From NCBI GenBank assembly GCA_037953625.1, contig CM075653.1:744001-808000 (forward strand): a stretch of 64,000 bases of DNA, written 5' to 3'. Source of the stretch: Crotalaria pallida (lineage: Eukaryota; Streptophyta; Magnoliopsida; Fabales; Fabaceae). Shown piece by piece: positions 52,475 through 61,677 of this stretch; position 1 is the first letter of the stretch, and every line of letters starts with the position of its first letter. Position numbers and translations under genes: made by a program. Under the pieces are notes generated by a model. The model had not been told where the DNA came from. It ran no database searches and saw only the letters and a list, made by a program, of their open reading frames with translations.

Positions 52475-53916
52475 GTAAGAGGGTTTGCCTTACCTTAATT
52501 TAGGCTATGATTTCTAGGTCGATTATGGTGATGGCTAAGAATAGAAAAAGTTAGTTATGAAAATAACAATAGGGTAGTGGATGTTGACAATAACTTAGGA
52601 ACGAAAATAGGGAAATGAAACCAATTGAATGATATGAAAATGTGTGTGTTATAATATTGTTATGTATTGAAATATAATAGAAAAGATAATAATAGGTTGA
52701 GTAAGAAAAGGAGGGTAAAGAGACTACTCGTGGGTTATGATTAAATGTATGCATGATTGAGGTGTTAGGTATGAGGGATATTATGTATGTGAAGTGTATG
52801 TGGGTCGGGTTTTAAAATGAGTCTAGTATATAGTGAACTAATAAGAAGTGAATAAGGGATAGTAAACAAGAATATGAGCGAAGTAATTAATTAAGAAGAT
52901 AAAAGAAGAATTGTGAACTACTATTAAGAAAATGATTGTGATTGTGTGAGTTAGAAACGTTGGTTTTGTTGATTAGCAATTAAATGATAATAATAAAATG
53001 TTCATAGATAATTAATGAAAGTGAAGAGAGAAGAGAATGAGTAATATAGACTGAAGAAGAGAAAAGATAAATAATTAAGAAATTAAAAGAGAGAAATAGA
53101 ACAAGAAAGTAAAGAAAAAAAAGAGAAGAAAAGACTTAATGAAAAAAGTAAGAAAAGATTAAATGAGAAAGAGGAAGAAACCCCAACTCGGACGGCCCAT
53201 ATGCTCCGAGGATAAAGAAAAACAACCCTGACGGCCCATGTGCTCGGGGAAAATAAAGAAATAAGACTTGGAAATAAAAGAAAGAGTAATATCGGCAGAC
53301 GGCCCATGTGCTCTGTCGAAGCGCAACTCGGACGGCCCATGTGCTCTGGGGATTATTAGCGCAACTCGGACGGCCCATGTGCTCTGAGGATAATTAAAAT
53401 GAATATCGGCGGACAGCCCATGTGCTCTGTCGAAGCGCAACTCGGATGGCCCATGTGCTCCGAGGACCTGGACGACCCATGTGCTCTGGGGATTACTAGC
53501 GCAAACTTGGACGACCCATGTGCTCCGAGGACAATTAATCTCAACCTAGACGGCCCATGTGCTCTAGGGATGAGAAAAGAAAAGAAAAGGATTGGAAAAG
53601 AAAAGAAAAGAAAAGAAAGAAAATAAATGTAAGACTGAAAGAAAAGAGAAAGCATAACCTGGATGGTCCATGTGCTCCAGGGATAAGAAAGTAATTGTAA
53701 GAAATGAGGTAAAAGGAATTGAGAATTAAGAATGATTAAAGAGTAAAAGAGTTAACTATTAAGGGAATGAAATTAATTGTATGAATGAACCGAGTGTATG
53801 AAGGTGTATGATTGTTAAAAGCTAATAATAGGGCTAGGCTTAGTTTATCATCATAACTTCTTAGAAGTTATATCCTAAGTTCTGTGTAATGCTACCCTTC
53901 TTGCTATATTTTACAG
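52475..53916 (+). other. Predicted intron inside the solo LTR
   Basis: TTGCAG/GTAAGAGG at 52474/52475 is a strong plant 5' splice site. CTATATTTTACAG/GTAC at 53916/53917 is a good 3' splice site. The interval is 1,442 bp and AT-rich apart from the hairpin array. Joining the flanks would continue an open frame from an ATG at 52439 (12 codons, rich in Leu) into a 20-codon exon ending at TAA 53977-53979. The predicted product would be only 32 residues with a hydrophobic start, so coding is doubtful. The same donor-intron-acceptor layout with nearly equal spacing occurs in the LTR at 58182-61636, which is the main argument that it is real. Confidence 0.35.
53187..53681 (+). repeat. Array of about 11 covarying hairpins with a GGCCCATGTGCTC core
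   Basis: About eleven units at irregular spacing of roughly 27-115 bp share the core CGGCCCATGTGC. The six bases on each side pair. CTCGGA pairs with TCCGAG at 53187-53210, CCCTGA with TCGGGG at 53226-53249, CCTAGA with TCTAGG near 53546-53569, and CCTGGA with TCCAGG at 53658-53681. Others use G-U pairs, for example CTTGGA with TCCGAG and CTCGGA with TCTGGG. Stem bases thus change in a coordinated way while the loop stays nearly constant, which points to selection on a folded transcript or single strand. The array lies inside the predicted LTR intron, between purine-rich tracts. The loop also contains GGCCCA, the reverse of the plant site II motif TGGGCC. The role is unknown. Confidence 0.75.
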
Positions 53917-53955
53917 GTACAGAAGGAGTTTGCACAAGTCGTGGCCGAGCAGGAG

Positions 53956-53978
53956 TACACTCCACCACGTGGAGTGTA
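53956..53978 (+). other. Perfect 10-bp stem hairpin near the LTR 3' part
   Basis: TACACTCCAC, then the loop CAC, then GTGGAGTGTA form a perfect inverted repeat. The right arm overlaps the TAA stop of the short predicted exon. The hairpin contains CACGTG at its tip. It could act as a transcript-processing or binding element. It is too short to be a typical miRNA precursor. Confidence 0.55.
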
Positions 53979-54266
53979 AAGTTGTTATGAGTGGGCTTTA
54001 GTTTATATTAAAAATGTTATTTTGGAAATTTAATATATGTATTAGTGTATGCCAGGGAACGTGTATTAGTCGGGCATTAGGAATTCATCTGGTTGTAAAA
54101 TTATTATGTTTTATGTTTTAAAATTTCTCTGATCTGAGCAGGTACAAACAGGAAATTTTGGGAAAGTCCGAGAAACAGAGGAAACTCTGCTGGATTTTCG
54201 TCGAAATTTTCAAGTACCATTTTTATTAAAACATCAATTTAATTAATTGATTGTGAGGGTGTTACA

Positions 54267-54271
54267 TGCTA
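54267..54271. repeat. Target-site duplication, right (TGCTA)
   Basis: This is the second copy of TGCTA, followed by CGGTGAGATG, the expected continuation of the satellite monomer. Confidence 0.9.
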
Positions 54272-57200
54272 CGGTGAGATGTGTTTTTTTTTCACATAAT
54301 GAAAATATCACAAAATTGTGTATTTAAGGCTTGGATGACACGAGTTTTCCAGAAATAATGGAAAAACATGAAAATTGTGGTCTTAAGGCTTGGATGCCTT
54401 GATTTTCTGCCAATATCAAAAAATAGGGATGATAAATTCAATATGCCATGATGAAATCAGTTTTTTTACACATAATGAAAAAATCATGAAAATTGTGTAT
54501 TTAAGGCTTGGATGACTTGAGTTTTCCAGGAAAAGTGGAAAAACACGAAAATTGTGGTCTTAAGGCTTGGATGTCTTGATTTTTTGCCAAAATTCAAAAA
54601 CAGAGATGATAAAACAAAAAATGCTTCGATGATATAAGTTATTTACACATAATTAAAAATTCATGAAAATTGCATATTTAAGGCTTGGATGACTTGAATT
54701 TTCTAGAAAAAGTGGAAAAACATGAAAGTTGTGGTCTTAAGTCATGGATGCCTTGATTTTCATAAAATATTCAAAAATAGGGATGATAAAATAGAAGATG
54801 CTGAGATGAGATTAGTTTTTTACACATAATGAAAAAATCATGAAAATAGTGTATTAAGGTTTGGATGACATGGGTTATCCAGAAAAAGTGGACAAACATG
54901 AAAATTGCGGTCTTAAGGCTTGGATGCCTTGATTTTCTGCCAATATTCAAAAATAGGGATGATAAAATACAAGATGCTGAGATGAGATGAGTTTTTTATA
55001 AATAATGAAACAATCATGAAAATTGCGTATTTAAGGCTTGGATGACATGAATTTTCCAGCAAAAGTGGAAAAACATGAAAATTGTGGTCTTAAGGCATGG
55101 ATGCCTTGATTTTCTACTAATGTTCAAAAATAGTGATGATAAAATAAAAGATGCTATGATGAGATGAGTTTTTTACACATAAAGAATAAATCAAGAAAAC
55201 TGTGTATTTAAGGCTTGGAAGACTTGAGTTTTACAAAAAAAAAAGTGGAAACACATGAAAATTGTGGCCTTAAGGCTTGGATGACATGAATTTTCTAGAA
55301 AAAGTGGAATAACTTTAAAATTGTGGTCTTAAGGCTTGGATGCATTGATTTTATGTCAATATTCAAAAATAGGGATGCAAAAATACATGATGCTTCGATG
55401 AGATGAGTTATTTACTCATAATGAAAAAATCATTAAAATTGCGTATTTAAGGTTTGAAAGACTTGAGTTTTGTGGAAAAAGTGGAAAAACACGAAAATTA
55501 TGGTCTTAAGGTTTGAATGCCTTTATTTTCTACCAATATTAAAAATGGGGATGATAAAATACAAGATGCTGAGATGCGATGAGTTTTTTACAAATAATTA
55601 AAAAATCATGAAAATTGTGTATTTAAGGTTTAAGGCTTGAATGCCTTGATTTTCAACCAAGATTCAAAAATATGTATGATAAAGTACAAGATGCTAAGAT
55701 GAGATGAGTTTTTTACACATAATGAAAAAATCACTAAAATTGTGTATTTAAGGCTTGGATGACTTGAGTTTTCCAGAAAAAGTGAAATAACACGAAAATT
55801 ATGGTCTTAAGGCTTGGATGCCTTGATTTTCTGCCTATATGCAAAAATAGGGATGATAAAATACAAGATGCTGATATGAGATGAGTTTTTTACACATAAT
55901 GAAAAATCAGGAAAATAGTGTATTTAAGGTTTGGATGACATGAGTTTTTCAGAAAAAGTGGAAAAACATGAAAATTGTGGTCTTAAGGCTTGGATGACTT
56001 CATTTTTTTCATTATTAAAAAACAGGATGATAAAATACAAGATGCTTCGATGAGATGTGTATTTTACACATAACGAAAAGTCATGAAAATTGTGTACTTA
56101 AGGCTTGGATGAATTGAGTTTTTTAGAAAAAGTGGAAAAACGTAAAATTGTGGTCTTAAGGCTTAGATTCCTTGATTTTATGCCAAAATTTTAAAAAAAG
56201 AAATTATTAAATACAAGATGCTACGGTGCGATGAGTTTTTTTCACATAATGAAAACATCCCAAAATTGTGTGTTTAAGGCTTGGATGACATGAGTTTTCA
56301 GAAAAAGTGGAAAAACATGAAAATTGTGGTCTTAAGGTTTGGATGCCTTGATTTTCTGCCAATATCGAAAAATAGGGTTGATAAATTCAATATGCTTCGA
56401 TGAAATGAGTTTTTTTACACATAATGAAAAAATCATGAAAATTTTGTATTTAAGGCTTGGATGACTTGAGTTTTCTAGAAAAAGTGAAAAACGTGAAAAT
56501 TGTGGTCTTATGGCTTGGATGCCTTGATTTTCTGCCAATATTCAAAAATAGGGTTGATAAAATACAAGATGCCGAGATGAAATGTGTTTTTTACACATAA
56601 AAAAATCATGAAAATTGTATATTTAAGGCTTGGATGACTTGAGTTTTCCAGAAAAAGTGGATGATAAAATACATGATGATTCGACGAGATTTGTTTTTTA
56701 CACATAAGGAAATAATATTGAAAATTGTCTATTTAAGGCTTGGATGACTGGAGTTTTCCAGAAAAGTGGAAAAACAAGAAAATTATGGTCATAAGGCTTG
56801 GATGCTTTGATTTTTTCCAAAATTCAAAAACAGGATGATAAAATACAAGATGCTTCGATGAGATGAGTATTTTACGCATAATGAAAAGTCATGGAAATTG
56901 TGTACTTAAGGCTTGGATGAATTGAATTTTCTAGAAAAAGTGGAAAAACGTGAAAATTGTGGTCTTAAGGCTTAGATTCATTGATTTTATGCAAAAATTA
57001 AAAAAAAAAGAAATTATTAATTACAAGATGCTACGGTGAGATGTGTTTTTTTTTTCACATAATGAAAATATCACAAAATTGTGTATTTAAGGCTTGGATG
57101 ACACGAGTTTTCCAGAAATAATGGAAAAACATGAAAATTGTGGTCTTAAAGCTTGGATGCCTTGATTTTCTGCCATTATCAAAAAATAGGGATGATAAAT

Positions 57201-58079
57201 TCAATATGCTATGATGAAATCAGTTCTTTTACACATAATGAAAAAATCATGAAAATTGTGTATTTAAGGCTTGGATGACTTGAGTTTTCCAGGAAAAGTG
57301 GAAAAACACGAAAATTGTGGTCTTAAGGCTTGGATGTCTTGATTTTTTGCCAAAATTCAAAAACAGAGATGATAAAATAAAAAATGCTTCGATGATATAA
57401 GTTATTTACACATAATTAAAAATTCATGAAAATTGCATATTTAAGGCTTGGATGACTTGAATTTTCTAGAAAAAGTGGAAAAACATGAAAGTTGTGGTCT
57501 TAAGGCATGGATGCCTTGATTTTCATAAAATATTCAAAAATAGGGATGATAAAATACAAGATGCTGAGATGAGATGAGTTTTTTACACATAATGAAAAAA
57601 TCATGAAAATAGTGTATTAAGGTTTGGATGACATGGGTTATCCAGAAAAAGTGGAAAAACATGAAAATTGCGGTCTTAAGGCTTGGATGCCTTGATTTTC
57701 TGCCAATATTCAAAAATAGGGATGATAAAATAAAAGATGCTGAGATGAGATGAGTTTTTTATAAATAATGAAACAATCATGAAAATTGCGTATTTAAGGC
57801 TTGGATGACATGAATTTTCCAGCAAAAGTGGAAAAACATGAAAATTGTGGTCTTAAGGCATGGATGCCTTGATTTTCTACTAATGTTCAAAAATAGTGAT
57901 GATAAAATAAAAGATGCTATGATGAGATGAGTTTTTTACACATAAAAAAAATCAAGAAAACTGTGTATTTAAAGGCTTGGATGACTTGAATTTTACAAAA
58001 AAAAAAAAAGTGGAAACACATGAAAATTGTGGCCTTAAGGCTTGGATGACATGAATTTTCTAGAAAAAGTGGAATAACT
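54267..58079. repeat. 177-bp satellite array, right block
   Basis: Satellite resumes in phase after the solo LTR and runs to an abrupt end at 58079. The stretch from about 55480 repeats 10600-12900 and 49350-50987/54272-54960, so this monomer series is present three times. The last monomer breaks in AAAAAGTGGAATAACT, where the next base should continue into TTAAAATTG or ATGAAAATTG. No gene was seen. Confidence 0.93.
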
Positions 58080-58181
58080 CACTATACATAGACGCTAAGG
58101 CAAGCATCTAAAACAAATATTACCTTTTGGAGATAACAGATCAGCATCAGTTCGCAGGATCACAGCTCTGATACCAACAAA
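58080..58181 (-). mobile_element. Truncated retrotransposon leader stub
   Basis: About 100 bp of non-satellite sequence lies between the satellite and the end of the minus-strand LTR. Read on the minus strand it is the start of a retrotransposon internal region: a 5-base spacer after the LTR, the primer-binding site, then leader sequence that stops at the satellite. No gag coding sequence, second LTR or target duplication is present at the break. The rest of this element was therefore lost by deletion or illegitimate recombination, not by a normal insertion. Confidence 0.75.
58165..58176 (-). other. Primer-binding site, initiator tRNA-Met type
   Basis: On the minus strand the sequence is TGGTATCAGAGC, complementary to the 3' end of plant initiator tRNA-Met, the usual primer for Tekay/Del and many Copia elements. 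It lies five bases after the LTR terminus CCACA. Confidence 0.9.
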
Positions 58182-58752
58182 TGTGGACACTCGATGTATA
58201 TTAACAAATTATGAGACATTCTCAAGATATAGCTTTATTTATATTAAATAAAGAAAGCTGGAATATATAATAAATGTTATTCGTATAGGAACTTTATGGA
58301 AAAACTTTTTCTTTCTATACACCAAGTTCCATATCCGAAAGCTTTGATTCGAAAACACATTTCTTTCAAAAATGAACGGTTGAGTACCTGTTTGTACTTT
58401 CAGCGGAAACGATTTTCAAAATGATTACTGCAGTTGTAATTGAAATAATTTTAAGGATCATAATAACTATACAACCGTAGCCCATATATATATAAAAACT
58501 CAGGTACCCAAGTATCAGAGATAAAAGTCGAGGTAGCAAAATATAAGGATACAGACCAGCAGATATAAAATAACAGCTCTCATAGACCCTCTCAACTATA
58601 TACAATATAACACAAATCAAAATAAAAGAGTCTTCGAGAGCTGAGCCATGATCCACCCACGCTGATGTCTGATCCCTGGTCATCCAAAAGCTAAGCACCA
58701 CATCCTAACATGGTCCCCATACTGCACATACTATCAAAACAAAAACACCACA

Positions 58753-59220
58753 TCACTGATTGTCCGCCGCTGGCCCATCCACGTCCTCTACGGGGTCCTC
58801 CTCCTCCTCCTCGTCCGACACCACCGGGGTAGCAACGCGACGCACTGGCTCCGGAGAGGGTGCAAAGCATACCCTGGTGGCCGAACCAGGACGAGGAGTG
58901 GCCGTAGCAGTAGCCTCATCAGAAGTAGAGGGACGTGTACGGGTGGCAGGGCGTCGGACACGTAGGTTATAAAAACGACGTCCATGATGTGGGGGTGGAG
59001 AACCAAAACGATAAGTGTAAGCTGGTGGAATGTGCAGTATGTAGATCATGGGGATGCGAAGCCTACGAGGTCGCACTCGAGCAAAGGGGTTAGGATGACG
59101 AAAAATCACGTCAACCTCACCCTCGAACACCGCTCGATGCTCCTCGTAGTCCCACACTCCTCTACGGAGCGGGCGTAACTCCACGTATGTCAGGTAACGA
59201 GCCATCACCTGAAAGGGCAT
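58753..59220 (-). CDS. Open frame of 150-155 codons inside the LTR, unknown function
   Basis: This frame is GC-rich in an AT-rich LTR. The first ATG is at 59220, but a good 3' splice site (CCCTTTCAG/GTGATGG) ends at 59209, so the likely start in a spliced transcript is the ATG at 59205, giving 150 residues. The N-terminal half has aromatic and basic residues (MARYLTYVELRPLRRG, RPRRLRIPMIYILHIPPAY). The middle is Ser/Thr/Pro/Arg-rich. The C-terminus is strongly acidic (SDEEEEEDPVEDVDGP). There are no membrane segments, signal peptide or domain I recognise. It could be an accessory protein of the retrotransposon encoded in the R region, a captured gene piece, or a chance open frame. The sharp change in base composition and its position right after a splice acceptor favour coding. 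Opposite-strand frames at 58760-59178 are shadows of it. Confidence 0.4.
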   Translation of the reverse strand: MPFQVMARYLTYVELRPLRRGVWDYEEHRAVFEGEVDVIFRHPNPFARVRPRRLRIPMIYILHIPPAYTYRFGSPPPHHGRRFYNLRVRRPATRTRPSTSDEATATATPRPGSATRVCFAPSPEPVRRVATPVVSDEEEEEDPVEDVDGPAADNQ

Positions 59221-60698
59221 AGGGAGTTAGCAAATACTAACACATAATAAAATAGAAAGGGTACAGTTTTAATCAATTAATACTGTATCTCATACAATTA
59301 ACAATTCATCATCCATGTTAAACACCAACATCAAGACTTAACTATAAATCAATAGCATATGCAGTCATGATGTATCTAATCTTATCAATGCATGATTGTT
59401 GGCCAACCACAACAAATAGGCTTCCGTGGCACCTTAAAATAAACATGCCCGATACCCATACGGAGTATCTCATCGAACTCGGCCCGCAAATAAATCAACA
59501 CCTCTAGAGCTCTTAGAAATGTTGCCGACGTATCCCGTAGGACTACGCCTCATCGAGTCCGGCACCAAATGACATGCCCACACGCACGTGTGTATTTCCA
59601 GAAACAGAAGGTGCAACCCCGGTCACCGACACTCCCCCGTGAACCCTTTGGAGCAGACACCCAGGTCCCTCGAGTTCAACCGAAAGGATATGCCCACGCC
59701 TCTCGAACGTGTCTCCACACATGTGGGAATCCAAATAATGCAGATGCTATGCATGGCTTTGACTACCCATACTATTCAATGTCATTTAAGTTGTTCGAAG
59801 CTGGGACTTGGCATAATTAAACTTCATTTAACATACACTGACTTCCATTAATTTCTAGTTCAGTAATTAAATTGATTCAAACCCTTTGCTAATCCATCAC
59901 CTCATTAAATTCTGATTCTTTTACAACAATTCAGTCACTAATAGATTAACAGAGTCTATTAATCGAGTATTGCATTAGATTACTCGAGTAATATTTTTGC
60001 ACCTTTCGCATTACTCGAGTGACAGCTCGAATTACTCGAGTAATATTTTTGCACCTTTCGCATTACTCGAGTGACAGCTCGAATTACTCGAGTAATATTT
60101 TTGCACCTTTCGCATTACTCGATTAACAGATCTATTACTCGAGTAGTACTGCATATATTTCAAATTATTCAAAGTTTTAAGGTGTTACTCGATTAATACT
60201 TCAGATTAATCGAGTAATCCTCTTGCACTCATCAGATAAATCAGAATTTTCACACATTACTCGAGTGACAGCTCGAATTACTCGAGTAAATTATGCAGTA
60301 AAACACTGCTAAACTGGTTTTTATATGTCAAACTCATGCCAATCCAATTTTTACCAAAGTTAAGCTTCAAACCAACTTAAATACATTACATTAAACTTGT
60401 TCATAGCATCAATTTCAAGCATTAACACCAAAATCACAGAACCATAACAATTTCCCCCAATTTTGACCTAAAACACCACCTCACATACCAATTCCTTAAT
60501 TACCCAATTTCAGATCAAATTGAAGGTTCATTTAGCTTTAGATATCAAAATCCAATATGTTCCAATTCAGTTTTAAGATCAAATTGGCCTCCAAGCCATT
60601 GTCCCCTAACCTAGTGCCCTTTGAACCTCATGGTGGTTCAACCAATATTCCAATCAATTCCTCAATCTATTCTAGCATTAGTAAAGCTTCTCCCTTAC
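59209..60698 (-). other. Predicted leader intron in the minus-strand LTR
   Basis: On the minus strand the donor is ATTGAG/GTAAGGG at 60699/60698 and the acceptor is CCCTTTCAG/GTG at 59209/59208, giving 1,490 bp. The exon before the donor has a stop in the frame that would join exon 2, with no ATG after it, so exon 1 would be leader only and the ATG at 59205 the start. The interval contains the CTCGAG palindrome array and, near 59440-59560, short GC-richer stem-loop-like segments (for example GATAC/GTATC and CGTA/TACG pairs). It matches the 1,442-bp predicted intron of the solo LTR in size and position. Confidence 0.4.
59979..60121. repeat. 52-bp tandem repeat built on ATTACTCGAGTAAT palindromes
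   Basis: ATTACTCGAGTAAT occurs at 59979, 60031 and 60083, exactly 52 bp apart. Each is followed by ATTTTTGCACCTTTCGC and a second, imperfect CTCGAG box (TTACTCGAGTGACAGCTCG). The core TTACTCGAGTAA is its own reverse complement. Degenerate copies continue to about 60290. They lie within the predicted LTR intron. Confidence 0.85.
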
Positions 60699-61211
60699 CT
60701 CAATGAAGCTTTTTGAATGCAAAGGCAGCAAAGAAGCTCACAGAATCCACCAACTCCAAATGCTCTGTTTTCGGTTCCAAAACAGGTTCAGCAGAGCAAG
60801 TTCGATTGATGAATTGACAAACCAAATGTGCATGAAAATGAGCAAATTCGGTCAATAAGGAAACTAGACATTGCAAACTCTAAATAGAAATCAAAATGGC
60901 ACGATTTGGAGTCCTCTACATACCTAAATCGAAGCCTCCAACTTAGCTCCTTACCATTGAAATTTCCCAACTTCAGTTTCAAGAGTCCAACTTCAAGCAA
61001 TTCGTTCTCCTTGCTCCAGCCACCAAACACACGATTCTTGACTCAAATTAAAGGTCTTGTGACAAGCTTGAAGAAGGTATCAAGATCATCAACTGAGTAT
61101 GGGTAGGGTTTAAAAACGAAGAGGAAGAACAGAGAGGGTTCAAACCAAATTTCAGCAGAGTTTCACTTCCTTTTTCTTTATTTCCACCAATTTCCTCAAC
61201 CAAATTCATGA

Positions 61212-61251
61212 ATTTATAGCCAACAATGACTACCATGCACACAAACACGTG
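61212..61251 (-). promoter_or_regulatory. LTR promoter: G-box plus TATA box
   Basis: On the minus strand CACGTG (61246-61251, within ACACGTGT) is followed 27 bp downstream by TATAAAT (61212-61218, in GGCTATAAATTCATG). Transcription would then start near 61185, about 450 bp into the LTR. That leaves a leader of roughly 490 bp before the predicted splice donor at 60699. This is a typical plant promoter arrangement, but other TATA-like words are not excluded. Confidence 0.5.
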
Positions 61252-61344
61252 TTTTCCATAATCCCAGTCGGTGCTAGGTGTTAAAATTTGAATTACTCAA
61301 CTTGTTGAATCATCAAACGCACTATCTTCAGCTTCAGCACCACT

Positions 61345-61380
61345 GTTACTCGAGTAAATTGATCGGGCTACTCGAGTAAC
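61345..61380. promoter_or_regulatory. Inverted pair of CTCGAG palindromes in U3
   Basis: GTTACTCGAGTA and TACTCGAGTAAC form perfect 12-bp inverted arms around a 12-base spacer. Each arm also contains the ACTCGAGT palindrome. The pair sits about 130-170 bp upstream of the TATA box. The same word recurs in the intron array, so it may bind a dimeric host or element factor. Confidence 0.55.
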
Positions 61381-61636
61381 GCACTCAGATTTTCAAAATT
61401 ATTATTTTATTCACTTTCCCTCCAAATATCTTTCCAATATTACCTCTTATGTCCTTTCCAAGGACTAAACTGCAAAAATCCTTATTTTTAGAACCCAAAT
61501 TATTTTCTCTTATTTTTCCTTGGATAATTCTTTTAATATAACAATAAATTAATAAATAAAACTAACTAATTCCATATAATTAGTTTTATTTAAATATTCC
61601 TTTTATTTACTTGGGAACAAAAATTGGGATATTACA

Positions 61637-61650
61637 TTTCTCCCCCACTT
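61637..61650 (-). other. Polypurine tract
   Basis: On the minus strand AAGTGGGGGAGAAA immediately precedes the LTR start TGTAATATCCC. It lies 27 bp after the pol stop codon, as expected for a Ty3/Gypsy plus-strand primer. Confidence 0.9.
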
Positions 61651-61677
61651 ACAAGAATTTCGTCCTCGAAATTCCGC

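Larger units (their letters stand above)
50988..54266 (+). mobile_element. Solo LTR of a Ty3/Gypsy (Tekay-like) retrotransposon
   Basis: This 3,279-bp insertion in a satellite monomer begins TGTAACATCCC and ends GGGTGTTACA, with TGTAACA/TGTTACA as inverted ends. It is flanked on both sides by TGCTA (50983-50987 and 54267-54271), a 5-bp target-site duplication. No internal coding region, primer-binding site or polypurine tract is present, so it is a solo LTR left after recombination between the two LTRs of a complete element. Its start closely resembles the start of the LTR at 58182-61636 (TGTAATATCCC), and the interiors share an intron-like layout, so it is probably a related Tekay/Del family. 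Uninterrupted copies of the same satellite site lie near 12200-12215 and 57020-57035. It contains a TATA box, an intron-like interval and a hairpin array, annotated separately. Confidence 0.92.
58182..61636 (-). mobile_element. Full LTR of a Ty3/Gypsy Tekay-type retrotransposon (shared LTR)
   Basis: This 3,455-bp LTR reads on the minus strand from TGTAATATCCCAATTT at 61636 to CCACA at 58182. Its outer limits are fixed independently by the polypurine tract at 61637-61650 and the primer-binding site at 58165-58176. It is unusual in having internal element sequence on both sides: pol 3' end before it and leader after it. It contains a G-box and TATA box, a predicted 1.49-kb leader intron, an open frame of 150-155 codons, and arrays of CTCGAG palindromes. 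The base composition is AT-rich except for the coding-like part at 58750-59210. Confidence 0.88.

Noticed and set aside
53083..53655. Overlapping frames in the hairpin array with repeated HMGRPS/AHGPS-like words
   Set aside because: The repeated words come from the repeated hairpin units read in several frames on both strands. Several overlapping frames being open at once argues against coding.
1..58079. Centromere identity of the array
   Set aside because: The 177-bp monomer and chromovirus neighbours fit a centromere, but they equally fit interstitial heterochromatin. The pol tail looks Tekay/Del-like and not of the centromere-targeting CRM type, and no chromatin data are available.
58366..58701. 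A 111-codon minus-strand hydrophobic frame in the LTR end
   Set aside because: It is AT-rich sequence giving Ile/Leu/Tyr by composition, downstream of the better supported 150-codon frame, with no clear membrane-protein organisation. I cannot exclude it, but there is no positive evidence.
59543..59851. Three overlapping frames on both strands in the LTR intron
   Set aside because: They overlap each other in different frames, lie within the predicted intron and match nothing recognisable.
60788..61248. Short frames on both strands around the LTR leader
   Set aside because: They overlap the proposed promoter and leader exon on both strands and show no domain.
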